Assembly: GCF_900105245.1 (NCBI RefSeq)
Contig: NZ_FNSZ01000001.1
Span: 3,720,001 to 3,784,000, forward strand
Length of the DNA: 64,000 nucleotides
Direction of reading: 5' to 3'
Origin: Streptomyces sp. 1222.5
GTDB lineage: Bacteria > Actinomycetota > Actinomycetes > Streptomycetales > Streptomycetaceae
Each line of letters begins with the position of its first letter. The first letter of the stretch is position 1. Below are positions 17,229 through 25,205 of this stretch, piece by piece. The notes beneath the pieces were generated by a model. It did not search any database. It was given only the letters and a program-made list of their open reading frames with translations, and had not been told where the DNA came from. Both the position numbers and the translations under genes were made by a program.

Positions 17229-18056
17229 TCAGCCGGTGACAGCCACCGGGGCGTCCCAGGCGTCACGGTCGACGGTGAGCGTGACCCCGCCGTGCGACTC
17301 CTTGCTGTTGACCATGTACTGGTGACCGCGGCTGTGACCGGTGAACTGGGCGGCGCCCCACGGCCAGTCGGTGGTCGTCGTGTTCTTCTTGTCCCACAGC
17401 GCGTACCAGAGGTTGCCCGGCAGGTCCGTCCTGTCCTTGGCGGTGGCGATCGCCTTGGCGCTGGAACTGCTGAAGCCGTAGTAGCCGAACCGGTACGTCT
17501 TGGCGCGCAGGCCCTTGCCGAAGGCGCGCACGTACGTCAGCACGGCGTCGTTGCACGACGTGTTCGCGATGTCGTACGCCTCCATGTCGAGGTAGATCGC
17601 GCTGCCCGCCTTCATGCCGAGCGCGGAGGCCTTGGCCACGGCGTCGGCGGCGTCCTTCGCGCCCAGGGAGGCCGCGGTGGAGGCGGTCAGCTTCTCCGGG
17701 TTGGCGCCGGACTGGCACGGCGGCTGGGCGCCGACGTAGAGGGGGATGAGCTTCCAGCCCTGTCCGCTGACCGACGTCACCCAGGAAGCGGTGAGGTTGG
17801 GCTGGTTGCAGCCGCGGTTCCTGCCGCCCACGTAGACGGCGGCGGCGCCGTAGAAGCCGGTGTGCCACGCCTTCATCGCCGACACCGAGGGCGCGGTGCA
17901 GGTGTCGAACGCGCGGCCCGTGAAGGTCTTCTGCGCGGGCCAGGCCGTGGCGGCCATGGAGGTCTGCGCCGCGATGCCCGCCCCGGCGACGACGGCCGCA
18001 CCGGCCACCGCCCACGTGAGGTACCTGCGCTTCTTCGACTGCCGATGGCCGGCCAT
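17229..18056 (-). CDS. secreted DUF1906 glycoside-hydrolase-like protein
   Basis: The product is 275 residues with a twin basic N-terminus (KKRRY), signal peptide to about residue 35 (SMA|AT), then a complete DUF1906 (Rv2525c-like, TIM-barrel) domain: 'FDTCTAPSVSAMKAWH', 'YVGGRNRGCNQPNLTASWV', 'GWKLIPLYVGAQ', 'IYLDMEAYD' and 'YGFSSSS'. The acidic residue in LDMEAYD is the presumed catalytic centre. A role in cell-wall carbohydrate turnover is likely by family only. The start at 18056 gives a normal signal peptide. It stands alone between the SurA-like gene and the kinase gene. Confidence 0.88.
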   Translation of the reverse strand: MAGHRQSKKRRYLTWAVAGAAVVAGAGIAAQTSMAATAWPAQKTFTGRAFDTCTAPSVSAMKAWHTGFYGAAAVYVGGRNRGCNQPNLTASWVTSVSGQGWKLIPLYVGAQPPCQSGANPEKLTASTAASLGAKDAADAVAKASALGMKAGSAIYLDMEAYDIANTSCNDAVLTYVRAFGKGLRAKTYRFGYYGFSSSSAKAIATAKDRTDLPGNLWYALWDKKNTTTTDWPWGAAQFTGHSRGHQYMVNSKESHGGVTLTVDRDAWDAPVAVTG

Positions 18057-18198
18057 GCGTCCCACCCCTGTCCTTGCACGGCGCCTCACGCGCGCGTGCG
18101 CTTGTACGAAACGGAGCGCAAAGTATCGAGCGCGGCACCGGACTTCGGAAAACCCAAGCCCTTGTAGGGCACAAGAATCACCCAGGGAACAGCAAAAT

Positions 18199-19734
18199 CT
18201 AGCCGCGCACCTGTCCCAGCCATTGCAGGGTGCGCCGGATCTCCACGGCCATCGGGTGGCCGGGTCCGTGCAGCCGCTCCACGTCCATCAGCAGCCGCGC
18301 GAGCGTGTCGTGCGCGGCCGGCCGGTCGCCCAGGGCGAGCAGAAGATGGCCGATGCGCCGGCGCACCTCGTGCGCGAGCTGCGGGTCGCCGGAGACGTAC
18401 TGGTTCTCGTAGTACGGCAGCAGCGCGCGGTACTCGGCGAGCGCCGCGGCCGGTTCCCCCAGCTGTTCCAGGCACTGCGCGGCCTCGTAGCGGAAGCGCA
18501 GGGACTGGGGGTCGGCCTGGCCGGCCTCGGCGGCGCGTTCGTCGGCCAGCCTGCGCAGTTCGGGCAGGGCGCGCCGGTACTGGCCGTCGTCCATGAGCGT
18601 GGCCGCGTACTGCTTGCGCAGCGTGCGCACGACCGGGGAGTGCTCACCGTGCTGTTCGGCGGCGGCGGGCAGGATCGTGCCGAGGATGTCGACGGCCTGG
18701 GTGATGCGCCCCTCCCCCAGCAGACGCTTGACCTCGTCCACGGCCGCGGCCACATCGGGCTTCTCGGCCACCGGCGGTGCCGGCACGACGGGGGCGGGCT
18801 GCGGCGCGGGGGTCCGCGCCCGGTCCGGCCAAGGGGCGTGCGGGCGCAGGAAGGGGCGCGTCGGGTCCAGTGGCGCCCCGGTGGGTATCCCGCGGGCGGG
18901 CAGGAGCAGCGCCAGGTCCTCGTAGACCTCCTGCGCGGACGCCGGCCGGTGCTGCGGATCCTTCGCGAGCAGCCGCAGCACCAGGGTCTCCAGCGCCTCG
19001 GGGACCTCGGGACGGATCCGGCGCACCGGCAGCGGGGGCTCGTACAGGTGCCGGTGCAGCACGCCGAGCGCCGTCGAGCCCGCGAACGGCACGTCCCCGC
19101 TGAGCAGTTCGTGCAGCAGCACGCCGAGCGCGTACAGGTCGGTGTACGGGCCGACCGCGCCGCCCATCGCCTGCTCGGGCGCCATGTAGGCGGGCGAGCC
19201 GATCGGCGAGCCGGTGTGGGTGAGGCGGGTGGTGTCGGTGTCCATGACCGAGGCCACACCCAGGTCGAGGACGGTGACCGTGCCGTCCTGCTTCACCATC
19301 ACGTTGCGCGGCTTGAGGTCGCGGTGGACGATCGGCACGGCGTGCACGGCGCTCAGCACCGCGCACAGCTGCGCGGCCACCGCGACCGCCCACTGCCACG
19401 GGTACGGGTCGTGCTCGGCCAGATGGTCGGACAGGTCGGCGCCGTCCACGTACTGCATGACGAGGAACAACTCCTCGCCCTCACTGCCCGCGTCGTGCAC
19501 CGTGACCAGGCCGGGGTGGTCGACCTGCGCGGTCACCCGGCACTCGCGCGCGAACCGTCGGCGCAGTTCGTCGGCCTCCTGCCCGGCCACCTTGTCGGGG
19601 CGCAGCAGCTTCACCGCCACACGCCGGTCGAGCCGTTTGTCGTAGGCCGTCCAGACCTGGCCCATGCCGCCCTGGCCGATGAGAGTGGAGAGTTCGTACC
19701 GGCCGGCGACGACACGTCCCGCCGCCACGGTCAC
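18199..19734 (-). CDS. Hanks-type serine/threonine protein kinase with C-terminal helical repeats
   Basis: This 511-residue protein has a complete eukaryotic-like kinase domain at residues 12-275. It shows the glycine loop 'IGQGGMGQVW', ATP lysine 42 in 'VAVKLL', the catalytic loop 'IVHRDLKPRNVMV' (Asp139), a DLG version of the DFG motif at 157-159, and 'GSPAYMAPEQ'. It has no transmembrane segment or PASTA repeats. Instead the C-terminal ~150 residues look like TPR-type helices ('RFRYEAAQCLEQLGEPAAALAEYRALLPYYENQYVSG' region). GTG start overlaps the upstream stop (GTGA), so it is coupled to the membrane protein gene. A signalling partnership between the two is plausible. Confidence 0.9.
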   Translation of the reverse strand: MTVAAGRVVAGRYELSTLIGQGGMGQVWTAYDKRLDRRVAVKLLRPDKVAGQEADELRRRFARECRVTAQVDHPGLVTVHDAGSEGEELFLVMQYVDGADLSDHLAEHDPYPWQWAVAVAAQLCAVLSAVHAVPIVHRDLKPRNVMVKQDGTVTVLDLGVASVMDTDTTRLTHTGSPIGSPAYMAPEQAMGGAVGPYTDLYALGVLLHELLSGDVPFAGSTALGVLHRHLYEPPLPVRRIRPEVPEALETLVLRLLAKDPQHRPASAQEVYEDLALLLPARGIPTGAPLDPTRPFLRPHAPWPDRARTPAPQPAPVVPAPPVAEKPDVAAAVDEVKRLLGEGRITQAVDILGTILPAAAEQHGEHSPVVRTLRKQYAATLMDDGQYRRALPELRRLADERAAEAGQADPQSLRFRYEAAQCLEQLGEPAAALAEYRALLPYYENQYVSGDPQLAHEVRRRIGHLLLALGDRPAAHDTLARLLMDVERLHGPGHPMAVEIRRTLQWLGQVRG

Positions 19735-20393
19735 CTGCCGTCCTCGTGGCTGCCGTCCTGCCGGCGCAGGTAGTCGCTGAGCTCGTCGAGTTCGGCGCGG
19801 ACCTGGTCGATGCGGGCGGGCGCGGGGCGCTGCGGCGGCTGCGGCGGAGTCTGGTGCGGCGGTACGGGGTTCTGCGGCACCGGCGTCTGGTGGAGAGGCG
19901 TCTGGTGCGTGGGGGTGTGCTGCGTGGGGGTGTGGTGTGCCGGCGGCTGGGGCACGAAGGGCTGCGGCGCGGGCTGGGTGACCGCGTACGGGGACGGCGC
20001 CTGCGGGTAGCCGTACGAGGTGCCCGGCACGGTCGCCGCTCCGGGGGGCGCGTAACCGGCGTACGGCCCGCCCTGGTTGCCCAGCCGTATGTCCATGATC
20101 AGGAAGTAGGCGCTGGAGACGGCGCCGAGCAGCAGGACCACGGCGAGGGCGGCGTCGCCCCGGTGGTCGGACTCCTTCACCGAGCCGACTATTGCGAAGC
20201 ACACGATGGCCAGCGGCAGGCTCGCCCAGGCCGCCGTCCAGTTGAACCACCGGCCGCGCAGGAACGCCACCCGGAACAGCGGCACGCACGCGAGCAGGCC
20301 GCACGAGAGGAAACCGGCGGCGGCGAAGAGCACGCGCAGGGTGATGACGGTACTCGCGCTGCGGGTGGGCGGCGGCGCGCCGTGGCCGTACAT
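19731..20393 (-). CDS. membrane protein with Pro/Gln/Thr-rich cytoplasmic tail
   Basis: The 220-residue product has three hydrophobic segments (about residues 16-40, 52-68 and 82-100), followed by a long tail rich in Pro, Gln and Thr containing short HQTP/HTPT-like repeats, and a final charged helix 'DQVRAELDELSDYLRRQDG'. The start at 20393 has AGGAG five bases upstream. Its stop overlaps the kinase start, so it may anchor or present substrates to the kinase; this is inference from coupling only. No known domain is recognised. Confidence 0.8.
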   Translation of the reverse strand: MYGHGAPPPTRSASTVITLRVLFAAAGFLSCGLLACVPLFRVAFLRGRWFNWTAAWASLPLAIVCFAIVGSVKESDHRGDAALAVVLLLGAVSSAYFLIMDIRLGNQGGPYAGYAPPGAATVPGTSYGYPQAPSPYAVTQPAPQPFVPQPPAHHTPTQHTPTHQTPLHQTPVPQNPVPPHQTPPQPPQRPAPARIDQVRAELDELSDYLRRQDGSHEDGR

Positions 20394-20704
20394 GACTGCT
20401 CCTGGACCGGTGATGCCGATGGGACGGACGAGCGAGCGACGGTTGATGTCGGAGTTCGAGCGTATAGGCCGACACGTGAGAGCGGTCCCGGGTTGCACCG
20501 AACCGTTGTCGTACCGATCACTTCGCGGGACCACGACGGGATCGCGCGCGTGCGGGCGGCCGCGGGCGGAGGGGAACCTTCCGGACGGCGGCCGCCCCCG
20601 GGCCGGTGGAGGCGGGTGGGCTCGGACGGGGGCGGGCGAGGGCCGGTCGGGGGCTGGAGCCCCCGGTGGGGATACCGGTGGGGGTCGCGGTGGGGCCGCC
20701 GGTG
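20394..20704. other. intergenic region with hairpins
   Basis: No gene is visible in these 311 bases. They contain the promoter area of the membrane-protein/kinase operon, a long-range inverted repeat GGGCGGCCGC/GCGGCCGCCC (about 20556-20598) and the CGGGGGC-tgga-GCCCCCG hairpin described separately. Confidence 0.5.
20648..20665 (-). terminator. hairpin downstream of the methylase gene
   Basis: Perfect 7-bp GC stem with a TGGA loop, 40 bases past the methylase stop on the minus strand. It lacks a T-run. Confidence 0.5.
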
Positions 20705-23104
20705 TCAGTCCGGTGCCACCGTCCCGTCCGTCAGTCCGTCGTACATGCCGCGCACGAGCTGTTCCCCGAGCCGGCTCGCATGGCGCAGCGCCCGCTCGAA
20801 CTCGTCGAGCGCGCGGAACCGCGCGCCGTAGCGCCGCTGTTCGTCCAGCGGCAGCCGGGGCAGTTGCAGTCGGCGCACGTCCAGCCGGGTGGCTGTGGAG
20901 GCGTAGCTGCTGGCCTGCCGGTTGTTGGCGGTGCCGCGCAGGAAGCCGGCGAGGAACCAGGGGTCGAGCGCCGTGCCGTCGGGACGCAGGAGCACGAGGT
21001 TGCGCCCGAGGGCCGCGCCCGCCGTGGCGGCGTCGATCACACGCGCCACCGAACCGCCGCCGAGCACCGGTACGACGACGTCGCCCGGCTCGGTCAGTAC
21101 GGCCTCCTCCTCGGTCTCCGGAAGCGTGCCCGAGGGTGCCGAGCCGGCGAGGACGTCATGGTCGGTGAGGACGGGCACGCGCGCGGGGCCGCCGTTCCCG
21201 CCGGTGCGCATCACCAGGGCGCCCCCGCGCGCGAGTTCGCCGACGGTGGTGAGGGGCCAGCGCGCGGCCGGTGCCGGGTCGGCGGGGGGCGGGGTGAGGT
21301 CGGCGGTCAGCCGCAGGGTCGCGCCGAGACGCTCACGCACCGCGCTCAGCTGTTCCGCGCCGTCGGCGACGGCCGGCGGCGGCAGATGCCGGGCGGGGGC
21401 CAGGTCCACGTCGTCGTCGAGGAGTTCGATGACGGGCACGGAACGGGCGAGACCGGGCCGATCGTCCAGCCGGCCCGCGCGCGCGAAGGCACGCCAGGCG
21501 TCCAGGACCGCGTCCCTCACCGCCGCCCAGTCCGGGCCGCCCCGGCCCTCGGCGGCGAACTTCCCGCTGTCGACGAGCAGCACCTCCGGCGTCGCCGGCG
21601 TCCGGTCGGGCCGGCGCAGCACCCACACGTGCAGCGGGATGTTGTACGGCGGTGCCGCGCCGACCGGCAGCGCGACCACGGCCCGGAGCGTGCCCCGGCG
21701 CAGCAGGTCGGCGCGGATGCGGCGCCCGGAACGCCGGGAGGCCGCGGCCGGCGGCATGAGCAGGACGGCGGTGCCGCCGTCGGTCAGCCGGGCCAGCGCG
21801 TGCTGCACCCAGGCCAGCTCGGACTCGGTGCGTGCGGGGAAGCCGTACTCCCAGCGGGGGTCGTAGGCGAGTTCGTCGTGGCCCCAGTTGCGCTCGTTGA
21901 ACGGCGGGTGGCACAGGACCGCGTCGGCGCGCAGGCCCGGCCGGGCGTCGGCACGCAGGGAGTCGCCGACGGCCGCGCGTACGTCGGCCCGCGAGTGCAG
22001 CGCCAGCCGCAGTGCGGTGAGCGCGGCGAGGTCGGGGGCACCGTCCTGCGCGTACAGCTCCTGCCCGGGGCGGGGGTCGACCGCGCGCAGCAGGGCGCCG
22101 GTGCCGCAGGCCGGGTCCAGGACGCTGCGGGCCGGCCCGGCGAGGTCGGCCATGAGCCCGGCGAGGTCGGCCGGGGTGAGCGTGTACTGGCGGGGGTTGG
22201 CGTCCAGGTGCCGGCCCAGCAGGAACTCGAACGCCTGCCGCGCCCCCAGATCGGCGGCCAGCTCGGCGGCACCGCGCAGGAGGGGGACGGAGGGGAGGAG
22301 CTGGGGGCCGGTGGGGGTGCGCAGGGCGTTCACGGCGGGTGTGACCGTGGAGGCGTTCACAGGCTCCGGCGCTGCGGGGGCGTTCACGGCGGGCGCGGCT
22401 GCGCGGGCGTTCACGGCGGGCGCGGCTGCCGGAGCGCTCCCGGGCTGCGTGGGAGCGGGGGTGTTCACGCTTGGCGTGGGCGCCTGCGTGTTCGCCGTTC
22501 GGCCTGCCGGTGAGGAGTTCACGTCCGCGCTCGCGGGTGCCGCGTTCACAGCGGGCGCGGGGGACGGCATGTTCACAGTCGGCACCGAGTGCGGTGCGTT
22601 CACAGCACTTGCGTCCGGCGCGCTGTTCACAGCCTGTGGGCCGTCGACGGCATTCACGGCCGATGAGGTGCTCGCGGGACGGCCGCCGTGGACCGCGCGG
22701 CCGGCTGCGTCACCGAAACGCGGCGTCAGCACCTGGTCCAGCGCGCCGGGCAGGATCGCGGCCAGCCGTTCGTCGGAACCGGCGACGGCGTCGAGCCAGA
22801 CGGTGGGCCGCTCATGGATCAGCAGCAGTACGCAGCCGGCGTGCACCAGGGCCGTCAACGGGCCCTCGGGATGACCAACGAGCTGCTGCCAGACGCGTTC
22901 CCGCAGCGGGACCTCGGCGAGTTTGCCCTGCTTGCGCAGCCATGCCTCGACCTCGGCCAGTGCGAAGGAGGGGCTGGTCTCCGTGCCGCCGACCGGCTTG
23001 GGGAAGTCGGCGTGCCGACGGCGCCAGTTGCTGACGGCGGCACGGCCCACTCCGGCGAGCCGCGCGATCCCGGCCGCGGTCACCTCTGTCGCGTTGTCCT
23101 GCAC
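20705..23104 (-). CDS. one-chain HTH / N6-adenine DNA methylase / specificity-like protein
   Basis: This 799-residue protein has an unusual order. An N-terminal MerR/AlpA-like helix-turn-helix ('AAGIARLAGVGRAAVSNWRRRH') is followed by a ~120-residue Ala/Pro linker with eleven Val-Asn repeats, then a type I HsdM-like methylase core (motif I 'VLDPACGTGALLRAV', motif IV 'LCHPPFNERNWGH') and a C-terminal HsdS-like target-recognition region ('WPLTTVGELARGG ... LPRLPLDEQRRYGARFRALDEFERAL'). Motif IV is HPPF rather than the usual NPPF/Y, so activity is uncertain. No restriction subunit is adjacent. The GTG start at 23104 has GGGGAG upstream; the ATG at 23140 has none. It may act as an orphan methylase and/or regulator. 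Confidence 0.85.
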   Translation of the reverse strand: MQDNATEVTAAGIARLAGVGRAAVSNWRRRHADFPKPVGGTETSPSFALAEVEAWLRKQGKLAEVPLRERVWQQLVGHPEGPLTALVHAGCVLLLIHERPTVWLDAVAGSDERLAAILPGALDQVLTPRFGDAAGRAVHGGRPASTSSAVNAVDGPQAVNSAPDASAVNAPHSVPTVNMPSPAPAVNAAPASADVNSSPAGRTANTQAPTPSVNTPAPTQPGSAPAAAPAVNARAAAPAVNAPAAPEPVNASTVTPAVNALRTPTGPQLLPSVPLLRGAAELAADLGARQAFEFLLGRHLDANPRQYTLTPADLAGLMADLAGPARSVLDPACGTGALLRAVDPRPGQELYAQDGAPDLAALTALRLALHSRADVRAAVGDSLRADARPGLRADAVLCHPPFNERNWGHDELAYDPRWEYGFPARTESELAWVQHALARLTDGGTAVLLMPPAAASRRSGRRIRADLLRRGTLRAVVALPVGAAPPYNIPLHVWVLRRPDRTPATPEVLLVDSGKFAAEGRGGPDWAAVRDAVLDAWRAFARAGRLDDRPGLARSVPVIELLDDDVDLAPARHLPPPAVADGAEQLSAVRERLGATLRLTADLTPPPADPAPAARWPLTTVGELARGGALVMRTGGNGGPARVPVLTDHDVLAGSAPSGTLPETEEEAVLTEPGDVVVPVLGGGSVARVIDAATAGAALGRNLVLLRPDGTALDPWFLAGFLRGTANNRQASSYASTATRLDVRRLQLPRLPLDEQRRYGARFRALDEFERALRHASRLGEQLVRGMYDGLTDGTVAPD
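22328..22655. repeat. interspersed GTGAAC hexamers inside the methylase gene
   Basis: On the minus strand ten copies of GTGAAC plus one GTGAAT occur in this 330-base linker-coding stretch, each in the same frame as a Val-Asn pair. Every valine of the eleven pairs is encoded by GTG, none by GTC. The same hexamer forms an inverted repeat in the promoter region of the gene. Confidence 0.75.
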
Positions 23105-23164
23105 CGGCCCCGCTCCCCTCGTCCTGTGTGCGCCGAGCATACCGGCGTACTTGTGATCCCGGCA

Positions 23165-23230
23165 TTCACGGCCGTGTACACACTGAATTGCGTGAACCGT
23201 GTTGACTCGGTTCACAGGCTCTGTTCTTAT
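23165..23230 (+). promoter_or_regulatory. promoter with GTGAACC/GGTTCAC operator-like palindrome
   Basis: GTGAACC (23192-23198) and GGTTCAC (23209-23215) form a perfect inverted repeat with a ten-base spacer. A -35-like TTGACT (23202-23207) lies in the spacer, and a -10-like TCTTAT follows 17 bases later (23225-23230), pointing to the secreted-protein gene. A further CACGGCCGTG palindrome is at 23167-23176. The palindrome overlaps the -35, as a repressor site would. Confidence 0.55.
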
Positions 23231-23290
23231 TGACCCAGCGAACGAGCGGTCACCGGAGGGGGCGGCCGCCGCTTTGGGGAGGGATTCGCC

Positions 23291-23977
23291 ATGGGCATGA
23301 AGGCCAAGGTCGCGCTGGGCGCCGTCGTGGGGATCGTCGTCATCGGTGCCGTGTCCGCGAACGCCGGCAACGACGGCAAGGACGGCGGTTCCGGCGGCAG
23401 CGGCTCGGGCTCTTCGGCCTCCGCCGGGCAGCACACCGACGGCAAGAAGCTCTCGGGGGGCGCGAAGGCGGCCGAGAAGAAGGCCGCCTTCGACGGCGAC
23501 GGGGAGTACCAGGTCGGTTCCGACGTGAAGCCGGGCACGTACCGCACGACCGGCAACACCGACGACATGTGCTACTGGGAGCGCGCCAAGGACGCCAAGG
23601 GCGAGATGGACTCGCTGCTGGCCAACGACAACGTCAGCGGCACGAGTTACGTGACCATCAAGGCCACCGACAAGCTGTTCAAGTCCAGCGGCTGCGCGGA
23701 CTGGGAGGCCGTCGACCCGAAGGCGAAGGGCAAGCCCGCCTCCTCGATGGACGGCGACGGGGGCATGTTCAGGGTCGGCACGGACATCGCGCCGGGCACC
23801 TACCGGTCCACCGGCAATGCCGACGACTCCTGCTACTGGGAGCGCACGAGGGACGCCGAGCACGGGCTGAACTCGATCATCGCGAACAACAACGTGACCG
23901 GCAGCGCCGTCGTGACCATCAGCGCGACGGACGCCTACTTCAAGTCGGCCGGCTGCGGCGACTGGAAGAAGGCCTGA
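23291..23977 (+). CDS. secreted protein with two tandem copies of one domain
   Basis: The 228-residue product has an N-terminal hydrophobic segment (residues 5-22) that is a signal peptide or anchor, a Gly/Ser-rich spacer, then two ~75-residue repeats. Each repeat contains the pattern 'VG(S/T)D(V/I).PGTYR(T/S)TGN.DD.CYWER', then 'AN(D/N)NV(S/T)G...VTI.ATD', then 'FKS.GC.DW'. Each repeat has two cysteines, probably forming a disulphide. The start at 23291 follows GGGGAGGG. It is divergent from the methylase gene and shares its palindromic promoter region. I do not recognise a function; such domains are common in streptomycete lipoproteins and membrane proteins. Confidence 0.85.
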   Translation: MGMKAKVALGAVVGIVVIGAVSANAGNDGKDGGSGGSGSGSSASAGQHTDGKKLSGGAKAAEKKAAFDGDGEYQVGSDVKPGTYRTTGNTDDMCYWERAKDAKGEMDSLLANDNVSGTSYVTIKATDKLFKSSGCADWEAVDPKAKGKPASSMDGDGGMFRVGTDIAPGTYRSTGNADDSCYWERTRDAEHGLNSIIANNNVTGSAVVTISATDAYFKSAGCGDWKKA

Positions 23978-24340
23978 GCGCGCAGGCCACCGTCGGGACA
24001 CGGTGAGGCGCCCGGCCCCCGCGCCGGGCGCCCCGGACCGCCCCGCCCCGACTCGCGCATGCCGCCGGCCCGGTCCCACCGCACCGGCCGCGGCGCACGC
24101 TCCACCGACCGAGGCACCGCCCGCCGCACCGCCGTCCGCACCACCCGCTACCCGGCACACCGCACCGTCCGATCCACCACTGGCTCCACCACTCGCTCCA
24201 TCACCCGGGCCTCCGCTCACCGCACCACTCACGCCGCCACGCCGTGGGGCTCGCGCTCCCGGCCACCGGGTCGCTGCCCACCGCACGCACGGTGGCGGCA
24301 CCGCTCAACCGCTCATCACTTCTCTCAACAAGGAATTGCC
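23978..24340. other. cytosine-rich intergenic region
   Basis: These 363 bases are strongly C-rich on the plus strand (CCACC/CCGCACC runs) and contain no gene with convincing codon use. A ribosome site AAGGA occurs directly before the lipoprotein start at 24341. I see no clear terminator or promoter. Confidence 0.5.
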
Positions 24341-25096
24341 ATGCGCCGTACCGCACTTGCCGCCCTCTGTCTCGCCGCCGCGGCCACCGCGGGACTCACC
24401 GGCTGTCTGCCGGGGCAGGACTCGGCGGACAGCAAGCCGAAGGGCCCGTTCGCCGGGCTGAGCGGCGGCCAGATCGCCGATCGGGCCGTCAAGGCCACCA
24501 AGGCGGCCTCCTCGCTGCGGATGAAGGGCGAGGTCACCGACGACGAGAGCAAGGGCACCATCAAGATCGACCTGGCGCTCGACAAGAAGGGCGAGTGCGC
24601 CGGCACGATGAGCATGGGCGGCCAGGGCAAGGCCGATCTGATCAAGACGGGCGACACCGTCTACATGAAGTACGACGAGGCGTTCCTGCGCGCCCAGAGC
24701 AAGGGCGAGTCCAAGGCCGGCACGGACGCCGCGGTGGCGATGCTGGCGGGCAAGTGGTCCAAGATGTCCCTGAAGGGGCAGGACGCCAAGGACATGGCGA
24801 GCCTGTGCGACCTGGACTCGGTGCTCGGCGGGATGGACGACACCGGCAACGGCACCACCGCCCGCGGGAAGACCACCGAGTCCGACGGGACGCCGGTGAT
24901 CACGCTGCACGAGAAGGACGGCAAGGACCGGTACACCGCGTACGTGGCGACCGAGGGCAAGCCGTACCTGGTGCGTATCGACAAGACCTCCGGCACCGAC
25001 GGGCCGCAGCACCTGTCCTTCACCGACTACGGCAAGCCGGTCCCGGCGCAGAAGCCCGCCGGTGACGTCATCGACCTGGACGCGCTGGGCGGCTGA
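24341..25096 (+). CDS. lipoprotein, LppX/LprAFG-like
   Basis: This 251-residue lipoprotein has signal peptide 'RRTALAALCLAAAATAGLTGC' (shown in part), lipobox LTGC and a mature domain of the LolA/LppX (LprAFG) type: 'VKATKAASSLRMKGEVTDD', 'KIDLALDKKGECAGTMSMGG', 'DTVYMKYDEAFLR', then 'PYLVRIDKT ... FTDYGKPV'. Such proteins form a half-barrel binding lipids at the cell surface. The start has AAGGA about seven bases upstream. It is convergent with the HNH nuclease gene. Confidence 0.83.
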   Translation: MRRTALAALCLAAAATAGLTGCLPGQDSADSKPKGPFAGLSGGQIADRAVKATKAASSLRMKGEVTDDESKGTIKIDLALDKKGECAGTMSMGGQGKADLIKTGDTVYMKYDEAFLRAQSKGESKAGTDAAVAMLAGKWSKMSLKGQDAKDMASLCDLDSVLGGMDDTGNGTTARGKTTESDGTPVITLHEKDGKDRYTAYVATEGKPYLVRIDKTSGTDGPQHLSFTDYGKPVPAQKPAGDVIDLDALGG

Positions 25097-25205
25097 CGCC
25101 CGGCCCGGCGCAGGGTCACAGCGGGTGGCCCTGCGCCGGGCTCGACGCAGGCGGCATGCCCGCGCTCCGGTTCGCAGCGGACCTGGACCGGCGTGCCGGG
25201 CGTTG

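Noticed and set aside
20705..23104. Complete type I restriction-modification system
   Set aside because: No HsdR or separate HsdS gene is found on either side, and the catalytic motif IV is atypical.
24003..24461. Pro/Ala/His-rich open frames in the C-rich gap before the lipoprotein gene
   Set aside because: The frames have no ribosome site or family motif and overlap the true lipoprotein start. Composition alone explains them.
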